Assembly (NCBI GenBank): GCA_000719025.1
Contig: JODP01000006.1
Span: 1 to 64,000 of the forward strand
Direction: 5' to 3'
DNA length: 64,000 nt
Source: Kineosporia aurantiaca JCM 3230
Lineage (GTDB): Bacteria; Actinomycetota; Actinomycetes; Actinomycetales; Kineosporiaceae
Shown: in pieces, positions 53,347 to 61,332 of the stretch
How positions within the stretch are numbered: the first letter of the stretch is position 1
Layout of the letters: each line of letters starts with the position of its first letter
Position numbers and translations under genes: made by a program
Notes under the pieces: generated by a model
Told to the model about the DNA's origin: nothing
The model's database searches: none
Seen by the model: only the letters and a program-made list of their open reading frames with translations

Positions 53347-53826
53347 TCAGGCGGCAGGGTTGAGGAAGGGGCGCCCAGCGGTCAGGGCTCCGGCCTTGAC
53401 CTCCGCCTCGATCCGTCGGGCTTCCTGACCGCCTGGGGTCTGGATGTAGCGGAATCCCAGTCGGGCGTGGATCCAGTCGCGGGTCAGCCGGTCCAGAGAA
53501 AGCCGTCCTGCTCTCACCTCGCGGATCTCGTCCGGTCTGAGAGTGGGTAAGACGAATCGGTCGCAGATATAGATGCAGAACTTGTCCCCGCTGCGGGCGC
53601 CGGACCGGTGCTGGTCCAGTCGCCCCCGCAGACCCTTGACCGGTTTGGCCGGCTCGCCCTCGTCGTCCGGATCGGTGAAGCGGATCTGGGTTCCGCCGAT
53701 GCCGACGTAGATGAACCGGTTGCCGTCCCAGATCGTGTAGACGCCCTCGATGTTCGTGGGGACGGAGGCAGTGGCAAAGTCTGAGAAGAGATGCAGAGGG
53801 CCGGTCTCGAGGTCGGACACCGGCAT
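53347..53826 (-). CDS. GIY-YIG-like nuclease domain protein (copy 1)
   Basis: 159 residues from the ATG at 53826, chosen because the paralogue at 60853-61332 has exactly the same length. The GIY-YIG core is visible as GVYTIWDGNRFIYVGIGG. Later come VKGLRGRLDQHRSGARSGDK (Arg and His expected near the active site), FCIYICDRFVLPTL, DWIHARLGFRYIQT with a distal Glu in ARRIEAEVKAG, and the ending GRPFLNP. No DNA-binding accessory domain is seen. Such small GIY-YIG proteins can be homing, repair or toxin nucleases. Copies here are two intact and at least one broken. Confidence 0.82.
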   Translation of the reverse strand: MPVSDLETGPLHLFSDFATASVPTNIEGVYTIWDGNRFIYVGIGGTQIRFTDPDDEGEPAKPVKGLRGRLDQHRSGARSGDKFCIYICDRFVLPTLRPDEIREVRAGRLSLDRLTRDWIHARLGFRYIQTPGGQEARRIEAEVKAGALTAGRPFLNPAA

Positions 53827-54097
53827 GAGCACAGCTTCGCGACTTCGGTCTCAGCCTGTGGTGCGGTGGCGATCTGCCATCGGATAAACCGGATTCGCAA
53901 GGGCGGAGACCAAGGGGAGTGTACGGGCGCTGTCCAGGAAATCAGCGCAAAGCCACCGGATCGCTAGCTTCGGTGTCCAGCCTGCGAATCGTCTACAGCG
54001 GTCGTGGCCCGGTACCGACTGAAGGTTACGGCGCCGGAATTCGGAAGAGTCCGCTTCTCGGGTCCTTAGGTTCCGTTGAACTCTGGGGGCATGGTCG

Positions 54098-54424
54098 ATG
54101 GTGACGACGGACCGGTCCAGGTTTGTCGACATGTATCTCAGCACGGCGGGCGGGGGAGAGGTTCCCGTCTACGTGGGGCGGGGAACTGCGGAGCGAGTCG
54201 AGTCGCACGGGAACCTTAACCCCACTACAGAACTGGGCGCCATCATCGAGAGCGGCGAGTACTGCGGGGAGATACTCGACTGTGGAACGTCTGCGGCGGC
54301 GGTTCTCGTCGAGGGCGCGTTGATCTCAGTCATGCGTGCCAGATCCAAGGTGGATCTGAAGAACCGGCGGTTGGACCAGGCCATCTTCTCCTCGCTGGAT
54401 GCGCCGATGGAGCTGGCGGGGTAA
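54098..54424 (+). CDS. small GIY-YIG-like protein
   Basis: 108 residues. EVPVYVGRGTAERVESH carries the YxG-GxxxR-H spacing of a GIY-YIG core (the first GIY strand may be MYLSTAGGGE). LVEGALISVMRARSK places the catalytic Glu, as in LEM-3/ankyrin-type nucleases. It ends LDQAIFSSLDAPMEL. It is unlike the 159-aa family in detail. A partner gene starts nine bases downstream on the same strand, suggesting an operon. The fold assignment is by motif spacing only. Confidence 0.6.
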   Translation: MVTTDRSRFVDMYLSTAGGGEVPVYVGRGTAERVESHGNLNPTTELGAIIESGEYCGEILDCGTSAAAVLVEGALISVMRARSKVDLKNRRLDQAIFSSLDAPMELAG

Positions 54425-54432
54425 GGAAACGT

Positions 54433-55089
54433 ATGGCTGAAATGGATTTTACGCAGGTGGAGGCGCATCTCAGCGCGTTAGCCGAAAATCTTGCGTCTGA
54501 CTTTGGAGACGCAGTCAGCGTGACGCGCGCGCCCTTTGGCCCGCTCGACGGGCACATGGTCTCGGTGATGCCGGCCAATCCCCATAGCCTGGCGTTCACA
54601 TGGATCTGGATAGATGAGATCGTCTTGCAGACCGGCCACGAGGGCGGGCGATGGGAACTCGAACCGACCGCTCGCGACCTCCAGTTCTTCGACGACGTGG
54701 TGGCCGCCGTCGTGACTGGTCGAGTGGTCGAGACGTTCGCCGCCGGGCGATCGGCGGTCGCTCTCACCTTGGCCAACGGCGACGTAGTACGCAACGTTGG
54801 GTACGGGGGCGGTCTGATTTCGCTCATCCCGTTACCCGGTTGGCGACGCTGGGGCGTCGAATCAGATATGAGCCCTACGGTGATGCGCAGCGGTGATCTG
54901 ATCGGGTTGACCTGTGCTCAGCTCGCCCGGACAGGAACGGTCATTTTCAGCTTGCCGCAGCTGCCGGTCAGGATCTTGGCGAACCTTGGCATGGTTGTCG
55001 AGCGCACCTTTGACGATGCGGTCGACCTGGGAGGCAGCATCGCCGAAGTCGTCGGCCTTGCCGCCGGCCTCATTGAGCAGACGGCGTAG
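54433..55089 (+). CDS. hypothetical partner protein whose C-terminus runs into an antisense HNH remnant
   Basis: 218 residues nine bases after the GIY-YIG-like gene. The first 160 residues look real: FTQVEAHLSALAENLASDFG, PNPHSLAFTWIWIDEIVLQT-like strand, FFDDVVAAVVTGRVVETFAA, VALTLANGDVVRNVGYGGGL, ISLIPLPGWRRWGVES. It may be an immunity or accessory protein for the nuclease. From base 54917 the sequence is the reverse complement of the 3' end of the secreted HNH gene, so the last 55 or so residues are probably a fusion artefact. Confidence 0.55.
   Translation: MAEMDFTQVEAHLSALAENLASDFGDAVSVTRAPFGPLDGHMVSVMPANPHSLAFTWIWIDEIVLQTGHEGGRWELEPTARDLQFFDDVVAAVVTGRVVETFAAGRSAVALTLANGDVVRNVGYGGGLISLIPLPGWRRWGVESDMSPTVMRSGDLIGLTCAQLARTGTVIFSLPQLPVRILANLGMVVERTFDDAVDLGGSIAEVVGLAAGLIEQTA
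54917..54985 (-). pseudogene. 3'-end remnant of the HNH nuclease gene
   Basis: On the minus strand it reads ILTGSCGKLKMTVPVRAS and stop, against ILTGSCGKLKMTIPARAS at the end of the intact gene at 62990. Base identity is nearly complete from the stop codon for about 68 bases and then drops. It is inside the coding frame of the 54433 gene. Confidence 0.82.
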
Positions 55090-55206
55090 GAGCCGGCGCT
55101 TCGGCCTCCGGCTGGAGTTGCTGGGTAGTGCCTGCGGCAGCGCGGGGATGTTGTCCGGGCGCTGGCCGCCGGAGCTCGGCTGGGTGACGACGCGGACGCG
55201 TTCTCT

Positions 55207-55467
55207 TCAACCGCCATCGGCCGTGCTCAGGGCCAGCGCCTGGATTTCGCCGGCTCGGTCGGAGGCGCCCTTGAGAGCATCGGCCAGTGCATCCAGTTGC
55301 TCCTTGACCGCGGTCAGGCCCTGCACCAGACCCTCGGCGCCCAGTGCTGCCGCAGTTGCCGAGATTTCTTCCGTTTCCTGGGCTGCGCTGGCTGCCTCGC
55401 TGGTGGCTTCATCGATCTTGCTGGCCACGCCGTTGATGGCTTCTGCGAGCTCGTCGATCCGTGACAC
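55207..55467 (-). CDS. 86-aa helical-hairpin protein (copy 2)
   Basis: The GTG at 55467, with GGAGGGCGGCCTG upstream, gives 86 residues, the same as copies 1 and 3. VSRIDELAEAINGVASKIDE, then LGAEGLV turn and VKEQLDALADALKGAS. It aligns with copies 1 and 3 without gaps; positions 5-7, 18-22 (IDEAT), 42-44 (LGA) and 53-61 are nearly invariant. This copy has no 145-aa partner next to it; it lies 119 bases beyond the end of the 54433 gene, on the other strand. No signal peptide. Confidence 0.8.
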   Translation of the reverse strand: MSRIDELAEAINGVASKIDEATSEAASAAQETEEISATAAALGAEGLVQGLTAVKEQLDALADALKGASDRAGEIQALALSTADGG

Positions 55468-55797
55468 CAGGCCGCCCTCCGCTGCAACGATGTCGTCGCT
55501 GGCGACCACACCGAACGTTGCGTACCGTAACCACCGGTAGCGCCATGATTGTGACTTTTCGGGCCGCGATGCCTCTTCGTGGCGATGGGTCTAGTGCTGG
55601 CGGGGAAACACGCAAGACAGGGCTGATCGAGCCCTGACACCTCGATTGGTTGAGCTGTAGGCAGTGCTATGGGAAACGACGGCCTGAAGCTCCGGCAAGC
55701 CAGGGATGCTTTAACACACATCCGAGAGATTGACAATTGCCTCTATGGCGGAAATCGAACGCCTGCAGGGCGCCGATGGGCGGCTTATGTTCATGCC
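55468..55797. other. intergenic region, no gene seen
   Basis: 330 bases between divergent genes, presumably carrying the promoters of the 86-aa gene and the DUF4236 gene. No clear frame or repeat. Confidence 0.45.
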
Positions 55798-56892
55798 ATG
55801 GGATTTTCCGTGAAACTGGCTCCGGGCGTGAGGGTCCGGGCATCGAGCCGTGGGCTCAGGACCAGCGTGGGACCGCGGGCCGCACGCATCCATGTAGGAG
55901 CCGGCAGGACGGGCTTCTCCACCGGTGCTGGGCCTGTCTCCTACTCCACGACGTTCGGGGGATCGCGCAAGAGCACGTCCACCTCGGCGTCCTCGCGTGC
56001 CATGGCCAGTGCTGCCCGATCGGATGCACAGCTGGCCAAGGCTGAAGCGGCGTCCGCCCTGGCGCGTGCTCTCGAGGAGATCCTCAACCTCCACCGGCCC
56101 GAATTCCCGGATGCGCGACGACCAATAGCTCCTGAACCACCGGCACCCGACGCGGAGACCATCGCGGCCAAGCATCGGCAGGCAGCGACGGCGGGCATTG
56201 GTGTCTTCAACCGGCGCGCTCGCAACGAGGCCCGTGAGGCGGCGGACCGGAATGCGCGTCAGGAGATTGCGCACATCGAGTCCATGAACCGGCAGATGCG
56301 TCAGGAGTATCAGGCTCATCTGGACGGGATCTGGCGGCGCCTGGTGGCCAATGAACCCGACGCTGTCATGGGGATGCTGGCCACGGCCTTCGAGGACAAC
56401 GAGGCCGCTGCGGCGCCAGTCGGCGTGACGGCGGATGAGGCATCGATCGTCGTTCATGTGCCCGCCCCGGATGCTGTTCCGGAGCGTCGTCCGACCACGA
56501 CCCAGGCGGGAAACCTCTCGCTGAAGAAGCTCACCAAGAAGGAGGCCGCCGACTTCTACAAGCTCATGGTCTACGGGTATGTCCTGGTCACCGTGAAGGA
56601 GGCCCTGTCGGTGGCCCCCGGTCTCAACCACGTGCGCATCGTTGCTGTTCGCACTTCAGGTAGCGACGCGTACGGCCAACCGCGTGTGGAGGCGATCCTG
56701 GCCGCTCGGTTCGACCGGCAGCGGCTGAAAGGAGTTCGGTGGGCTGGCGTCGACGCCAGCACGGTCATGAGGGATGTAGCCCTTGAGGCGAATGCGCGCA
56801 CGGTGGGTCCGAGCAAGGAACTGGCTGCCCTCGATTTGTCCTCAGAACCTGAACTGAGAGCCCTGATCGATGCTTTCGAGATAGCCGAGTAG
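55798..56892 (+). CDS. DUF4236 domain protein
   Basis: 364 residues from the ATG at 55798. The first 60 residues carry a DUF4236 motif: MGFSVKLAPGVRVRASSRGL, RTSVGPRAARIHVGAGRTGF, and TGAGPVSYS. The central helix (ARNEAREAADRNARQEIAHI) and C-terminal region (FYKLMVYGYVLVTVKEALSV, VRIVAVRTSG) are alpha/beta and soluble. DUF4236 is widespread in bacteria and often found in mobile or conflict-associated genes, but no function is established. It stands alone here among nuclease and helical-family genes. Confidence 0.8.
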   Translation: MGFSVKLAPGVRVRASSRGLRTSVGPRAARIHVGAGRTGFSTGAGPVSYSTTFGGSRKSTSTSASSRAMASAARSDAQLAKAEAASALARALEEILNLHRPEFPDARRPIAPEPPAPDAETIAAKHRQAATAGIGVFNRRARNEAREAADRNARQEIAHIESMNRQMRQEYQAHLDGIWRRLVANEPDAVMGMLATAFEDNEAAAAPVGVTADEASIVVHVPAPDAVPERRPTTTQAGNLSLKKLTKKEAADFYKLMVYGYVLVTVKEALSVAPGLNHVRIVAVRTSGSDAYGQPRVEAILAARFDRQRLKGVRWAGVDASTVMRDVALEANARTVGPSKELAALDLSSEPELRALIDAFEIAE

Positions 56893-57642
56893 CTCGGCGC
56901 GCCGTCATGCCGGCAGCAGCTCGGTCAGCGGCCCATGCCCCGCATCAACCACTGGCTCGGGCACTGGCATTCCTCGACGTGGATCGCGGACCGGGTGGCA
57001 CTCCGCGAGCAGGCCCGACGAGAAACCTGATGAGTCCGGCGACGGCGAGTATGACGATGGGCGACACGAACGGGATCGTGGCGAGTGTGAGCCAGAACTG
57101 GCGAAGGTTGACCGAGAGCAGATGCAGGACCAGACCCAGGAATTGACGATGCCGGTCCAGGAGGAGAAGCGGCTCAACCAAGCCGTGGTCGCAGAGAACG
57201 CGGTCAGGCATTCTGATGCCAGCGTCGAGGGTCCTCACCGGCCGTCGACCGGGTGGAGGAACGACCTCCTGGAGAAGGCCAGAACCCTGCGTCTGCGTTT
57301 CGGGTAGGTCGGGCTGTCAACGGTTCCGGAAGCAGGAACTGTGAACGCAAGCTTGGTCGCGCTGAGCGGAGATCGGGGATTCGGGTCTCGCTGAAGTGGC
57401 CCGGCGGCGAGCGCTATCCACCGGTCTCTGCGCTTTCGAGCGGGGACAAGGTCAGGGCGGCCATGAACGCGGGCCATGGCGCTGTGAACAGGACTGGCTG
57501 ATCACTCGTTGTGGACTGTGCCGAACTCTTCGAGGTCGGTAGATATTGATGGTCGCAACAGATCATTTCGAGACCACGTCGAAATTGCCAGATCGAGGTA
57601 AAACGGCGGGCGGGAACGGGCTTTCGTCCTAGGGTCCGGAGC
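56893..57642. other. 750-base gap, at most a minor membrane ORF
   Basis: No gene is convincing. On the minus strand near 56945-57130 a frame encodes LRQFWLTLATIPFVSPIVIL and AVAGLIRFLVG, one hydrophobic helix pair that could be a small membrane protein, but it lacks a ribosome site. The rest shows no frame, terminator or repeat. Confidence 0.4.
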
Positions 57643-58122
57643 ATGAGGCTTACGGAAGCGCCGGCTGGCTTGATGCGGATATTGATCCTGACAGTGCTGC
57701 TTGGGCCAGTTCTGGGCATCGGGGCCGGCATCTGGGCGGGGCATGCTTTTACGTCTGATGGGCCGGCGGGTCCGGTTGGTCCCGCCGGGCCGCAAGGTCT
57801 CACCGGGCCGGTCGGCGCGCCTGGGCTTACGGCGCGAGTCAGCCAGGCCGACATTGCCTCCGGCCTGAACGGCCTCATCGTCCTCGCCTCCGGATCGTGC
57901 CCCTTCGGTTCGAGGGACGTTGGCCAGATGCCGACGTCGACGATGCTCGACTACCAGATCAAGAACGCTGCCGACGATGCTGTGAAGGCTGCCAATGGTT
58001 GGAGCGGGACAACGCAACACAGCATTGAGTCTGACTCGCCGCTGTCGTACCGGCTCTTGTCAACGCCGGTTGAATCCTTCAGGCGGAATCGACACGGGCA
58101 GGCGCCTGGCGCCGGCCCTTAG
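57643..58122 (+). CDS. membrane-anchored protein with short collagen-like repeat
   Basis: 159 residues. The N-terminal membrane segment is MRILILTVLLGPVLGIGAGI (about 11-32). Next comes a run of about seven Gly-X-Y triplets (GPAGPVGPAGPQGLTGPVGA), then a soluble part with two cysteines. Collagen-like triplets in bacteria usually form trimeric stalks outside the cell. The last 40 residues look unusual (Arg and Pro-rich), so a late frameshift is possible. No family named. Confidence 0.55.
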   Translation: MRLTEAPAGLMRILILTVLLGPVLGIGAGIWAGHAFTSDGPAGPVGPAGPQGLTGPVGAPGLTARVSQADIASGLNGLIVLASGSCPFGSRDVGQMPTSTMLDYQIKNAADDAVKAANGWSGTTQHSIESDSPLSYRLLSTPVESFRRNRHGQAPGAGP

Positions 58123-58388
58123 GGTCGCCACCGTGTGGCGCCGCCGTTCGCCCCGCCTGTGGCCGAGCGAGCGCAGCGTGTCGTTGATCGACCCGCAGGA
58201 GACGGGACCGCCTTCTGGCGCAGTCTCCTTGAATACAGGACGTCTGGTTGACCACGTCGTCGTGCCGTGCCGTACGCCGACGGACCATCCCGATCCACAC
58301 GATCTCTTCGTCGCTCCCGTCGACGTGGTGCCTGAGCGGGAGGCTGTCTCATGGGTGAAGGGAGGCCGGATACTGAGGTTCCCGCTGC

Positions 58389-58649
58389 TCAGCTGCCTTC
58401 GGCAGCGCTCCTGGCCAGAACCTGGATCTCACCGGCTCGTTCAGAGGCTCCGCGCAATGCCTCTGCGAGTGCCTCCAACTGCTCCTTGACCTGAGCCAGG
58501 CCTTCGACCAGGGATTCAGCCCCCAGTGCTTCTGCGGTGGCCCGCATTTCATCAGCCTGTTGGGACGAAGCCGCCGTCTCGCTGGTGGCCTCGTCGATCT
58601 TGCTGGCCACGCCACTGATGCTCTCGACGAGGTCGTCGATCATCGACAT
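58389..58649 (-). CDS. 86-aa helical-hairpin protein (copy 3)
   Basis: 86 residues from an ATG. It opens MSMIDDLVESISGVASKIDE, has LGAESLV as the turn and VKEQLEALAEALRGAS as the second helix, ungapped against copies 1 and 2. It is the last of four minus-strand genes (60370 to 58389) and lies 102 bases after the 145-aa gene. Its closest relatives by eye are copies 1 and 2. Function unknown; predicted all-helical, cytoplasmic or secreted by a WXG-type route. Confidence 0.8.
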   Translation of the reverse strand: MSMIDDLVESISGVASKIDEATSETAASSQQADEMRATAEALGAESLVEGLAQVKEQLEALAEALRGASERAGEIQVLARSAAEGS

Positions 58650-58751
58650 TCGTTCCGCCTTCCACTGCGAACGATGATCTTATCGTGCGAAACGACCGAA
58701 TCCGGCCCTTGATGCTACATATGGCGCTCATTGATGGCAGGCCGTGATGGT

Positions 58752-59189
58752 TCAGCTCGCGAGTTGTGGTCGGTACTGCGCTGCCCGCTCGAGGGCCTGC
58801 GGACGCAAGGCGTTGCATTCGTCGACCGACAGGTATCCGTCGCTCAGCAGGCTCAGACCGTACAGGTGGACGCCGCTCATCAAGGAAGGATCCGTCCCGG
58901 TGAGAGCGTCGTGGTCACCCTCGACGCTTCGCAGTGCGGCCTCGGCCATCCATGGCTGCACCTCACCCTCGGACAGGTCCGTAATACGTTGGCAGAAATC
59001 TTGCCGCTGATGTCTGTTCAGCCGGCCGAGGACCAGGAGCGCGGCAACGGAAAAGGAGCCGAGGGAGGCAGCAATGACGTCGATCTCGTCGAAGGCGTCG
59101 AACGCGGAGTCCACCTGATCGGGGTCGAAGGGCAGGAAGACCGCGACGAGATTCTGCAGGTTGGCCGGGGAGCCCTGGGCACTGGTCAT
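58752..59189 (-). CDS. 145-aa hypothetical protein, paralogue of the 13966 gene
   Basis: 145 residues. It aligns over its whole length with the 144-aa protein at 13966-14400 (blocks LVAVFLPFD, AASLGSFSVAA, RQDFCQRI, EGDHDALTGTD, GVHLYGLSLLS). It has no membrane segment. It overlaps the upstream 144-aa gene by four bases and lies upstream of an 86-aa gene, the same partner as at 14 kb although in reversed gene order. Function unknown. Confidence 0.75.
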   Translation of the reverse strand: MTSAQGSPANLQNLVAVFLPFDPDQVDSAFDAFDEIDVIAASLGSFSVAALLVLGRLNRHQRQDFCQRITDLSEGEVQPWMAEAALRSVEGDHDALTGTDPSLMSGVHLYGLSLLSDGYLSVDECNALRPQALERAAQYRPQLAS

Positions 59190-59620
59190 GCTCGGTCGGT
59201 CGGGGAAGAGGAGTCGCTGACCAGTTCAAGGGTCTCGCGGATGAATCCCTCCAGGTCGCCCCCGGAGAGGTTCAGATCGCTGATCAAGGCGTAGGTGAGC
59301 ATGTTCTGGCCCGCGGTGACGTCGACCGCGGGAACGCTGCCCAGCAGGTTGCTGTCCTCGTACATGGCCATGATGATGTGCTCGCCCAGGACAGGGTTGA
59401 GAGCCTCAGCTTTCACCCATCGTCCCCGGGCGTGTTCCACGAACTGCCGGGCTTGCTCGGGTGTCGCTTCGTCACCGAAGCGCTTCTCCAAGGCGACAGC
59501 GAAAGCCGAACCGCTGATCAAGCGAACCGTTTTGGCGTCGAGCGCAGAAAGCTCGGCGGGATTTCCGGTTTCGAGACCAAGGATCCGTCGCAGTAGGTCT
59601 TCCTGCAGGCTTTCGGACAT
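59186..59620 (-). CDS. hypothetical helical protein of the same operon
   Basis: 144 residues, unrelated by eye to the 145-aa protein that follows. The start MSESLQEDLLRRILGLETG leads to helices VRLISGSAFAVALEKRFG and QARQFVEHARGRWVKAEALN, then VLGEHIIMAMYEDSNLLGSV and TLELVSDSS. Soluble and acidic at both ends. It overlaps the next gene by four bases (translational coupling) and follows the helical-domain membrane gene by 60 bases. No family recognised. Confidence 0.65.
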   Translation of the reverse strand: MSESLQEDLLRRILGLETGNPAELSALDAKTVRLISGSAFAVALEKRFGDEATPEQARQFVEHARGRWVKAEALNPVLGEHIIMAMYEDSNLLGSVPAVDVTAGQNMLTYALISDLNLSGGDLEGFIRETLELVSDSSSPTDRA

Positions 59621-59680
59621 TCGAACTCCGATTCGTGACGATGGTACGTGGAAGCGGTTGCGGCTTGGCGGGGTACGAGG

Positions 59681-60370
59681 CTATCGCGAGGGTTCGTCTG
59701 GCTCGTGCGGCGAACGTTTCCGCCGTATCTTCTTAGCGACTTCTCGGGATCCCGTGACGAACACCCCTACCGCTAGCGCGGCTGTGGCGATGGTGCCGGC
59801 CTCGACACCGTCGGTCGGAGCATGAGTAATGGTCGGCGGGCTGCTGGGGGAGCGACTGCTGGTGGCCGTGACGGGTGGTGGCTCGGGCGCTTTCAGCAAG
59901 GTCTGGTCGATCTTGGTGACAATGTTCTGCGCGAAGTCGACGGCATCGCTGGCGTCCTCGCCCATCTCGATGGCCTTGGAGGCTAAGTTCCTGAGGCGGG
60001 ACGCTTTCTTCTGGACAGGGGCTGGCTTGTCTGGTTTGGCGGGCGGCGAAGGAAGGTCTGTCGGTGAGATCCCGGCCGTCCTGCTTATGGAAGCTGTGGG
60101 GCCGGTTGTCGCTCGGCCACCGGGAAGGCTGAGGACCTGCGCTTGGACGTTCTGTGCCTGGGTGGAGGCAGCGCGCAGGCTGTCGGTGAGCGCCTCCAGC
60201 TCGGTCTTGACCTGCTGCAGCCGGGCCAGCAGGGCCTGTGCCCCCAGCTCCTCACCCGTTGTTGCCAGTTGCTCGGCTGTCTCGGTCGAGTCGGTGCTGC
60301 CGCTGGTGGCTTCATCGATCGCCTGGATGGCTGCGCCGATCAAGGCGGCCAGTTCGTCGATCCTTGACAC
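59681..60370 (-). CDS. helical-family domain fused to a membrane tail
   Basis: 229 residues from the GTG at 60370 (GGGGAGGG upstream). Residues 1-85 align without gaps with the 86-aa proteins (VSRIDELAALIGAAIQAIDE, LGAQALL, VKTELEALTDSLRAAS). After a Pro/Thr-rich linker comes a second helical part (ASRLRNLASKAIEMGEDASD, AVDFAQNIVTKIDQTLL), another low-complexity linker and a C-terminal membrane helix (IATAALAVGVFVTGSREVA) with a basic tail. It could anchor a complex of the small helical proteins to the membrane. First gene of the operon. Confidence 0.75.
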   Translation of the reverse strand: MSRIDELAALIGAAIQAIDEATSGSTDSTETAEQLATTGEELGAQALLARLQQVKTELEALTDSLRAASTQAQNVQAQVLSLPGGRATTGPTASISRTAGISPTDLPSPPAKPDKPAPVQKKASRLRNLASKAIEMGEDASDAVDFAQNIVTKIDQTLLKAPEPPPVTATSSRSPSSPPTITHAPTDGVEAGTIATAALAVGVFVTGSREVAKKIRRKRSPHEPDEPSR

Positions 60371-60852
60371 CGCACGGCCCTCCCCCTGCGACGTTGCCAC
60401 GGCACCGCGAAACATACCAAAGGTGACAATCGCTGACTATGGGTCAGCTGGCGACGGAAAAGTTGAGACTCCCTGCCCACGACTTTGGGAAGCCTGGCCG
60501 TCATGGGTGAGCGCTGGCGCTGGATCAGCGGGTCTACAGGTAGAAGCGCAGGGCGATGGTAATGCGCTCACGAAAATCCCGTTCAGCTTCTCGATGACAA
60601 GGAGCGCCTTGCTGCTGGCGGGGTCGACGCCCCCGCGCCTGAGGACATCGGTATGGAGGCCGCGAACCTTGGGGTGGACGAGGTACGCCGCCGTCGCTGC
60701 AGCCACGCTGTCACCGGTAGTCAGGTCAGGTCGTGGGGGCCACAGTCCGGATGGTCAGATGCGTGTCCGGGGTCAGGCCAAGGTGGGGCCGGCGTCAGTG
60801 CGCTTGTGGAGACAGAGGTGGGTTCGCCCGGGTGGGACTGCACGCAGTGCTG
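60371..60852. other. 480-base gap with a doubtful gene remnant
   Basis: On the minus strand, bases 60437-60706 encode AAATAAYLVHPKVRGLHTDV and SSKALLVIEKLNGIFVSAL but the frame has no good start or family, and the downstream end is low-complexity. It may be the tail of a lost gene between the helical operon and the GIY-YIG gene. Confidence 0.35.
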
Positions 60853-61332
60853 TCAAGTGACGGGGTTGAGGAACGGCCGCCCGGCCGCGAGCGCACCGCC
60901 CTTGACCTGGTTCTCGATCTGCCGGGCTTCCTTGCCGTCCCGGGTGCGGATGTAGCGGAAGTCCAGCCGGGTGTGGATCCATTCGCGGGTCAGACGGTCC
61001 AGGGACAACTGGCCTGCTCCGACGGCCTGGATCTGATGGGCCGTCAGCGACGGCAGGACGAAGCGGTCGCACACGTAGATGCAGAACTTGTCCCCGCTGC
61101 GGCCACCTGTGCTGTGCTGCTGCAGGCGCCCGCGCAGGCCCTTCACCGGTTTGCTGGGCTCGGCTTCGTCGCTGGGCTCGACGTGGCGGACTTGCGTTCC
61201 GCCGATACCGACATAGATGAAGCGCTCGCCGTCCCAGATGGTGTAGACGCCCGCGATATTCGCGGGCACAGCTGCTGCAGCGAAGTTGGAGAACCGGTGC
61301 AGTAACCCGGTTTCGAGGTCCGATGTCTGCAC
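60853..61332 (-). CDS. GIY-YIG-like nuclease domain protein (copy 2)
   Basis: 159 residues, the same length as copy 1 at 53347 and about 65 percent identical by eye. GVYTIWDGERFIYVGIGG is the core, followed by GLRGRLQQHSTGGRSGDKFC, RFVLPSLTAHQIQ, DWIHTRLDFRYIRTRDG (here EWIH), and a conserved end GRPFLNPVT. The start MQTSDLETGLLHRFSNFAAA matches copy 1. Catalytic-side Arg, His and Glu positions are kept. It stands alone, flanked by gene-poor gaps. Confidence 0.82.
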   Translation of the reverse strand: MQTSDLETGLLHRFSNFAAAAVPANIAGVYTIWDGERFIYVGIGGTQVRHVEPSDEAEPSKPVKGLRGRLQQHSTGGRSGDKFCIYVCDRFVLPSLTAHQIQAVGAGQLSLDRLTREWIHTRLDFRYIRTRDGKEARQIENQVKGGALAAGRPFLNPVT

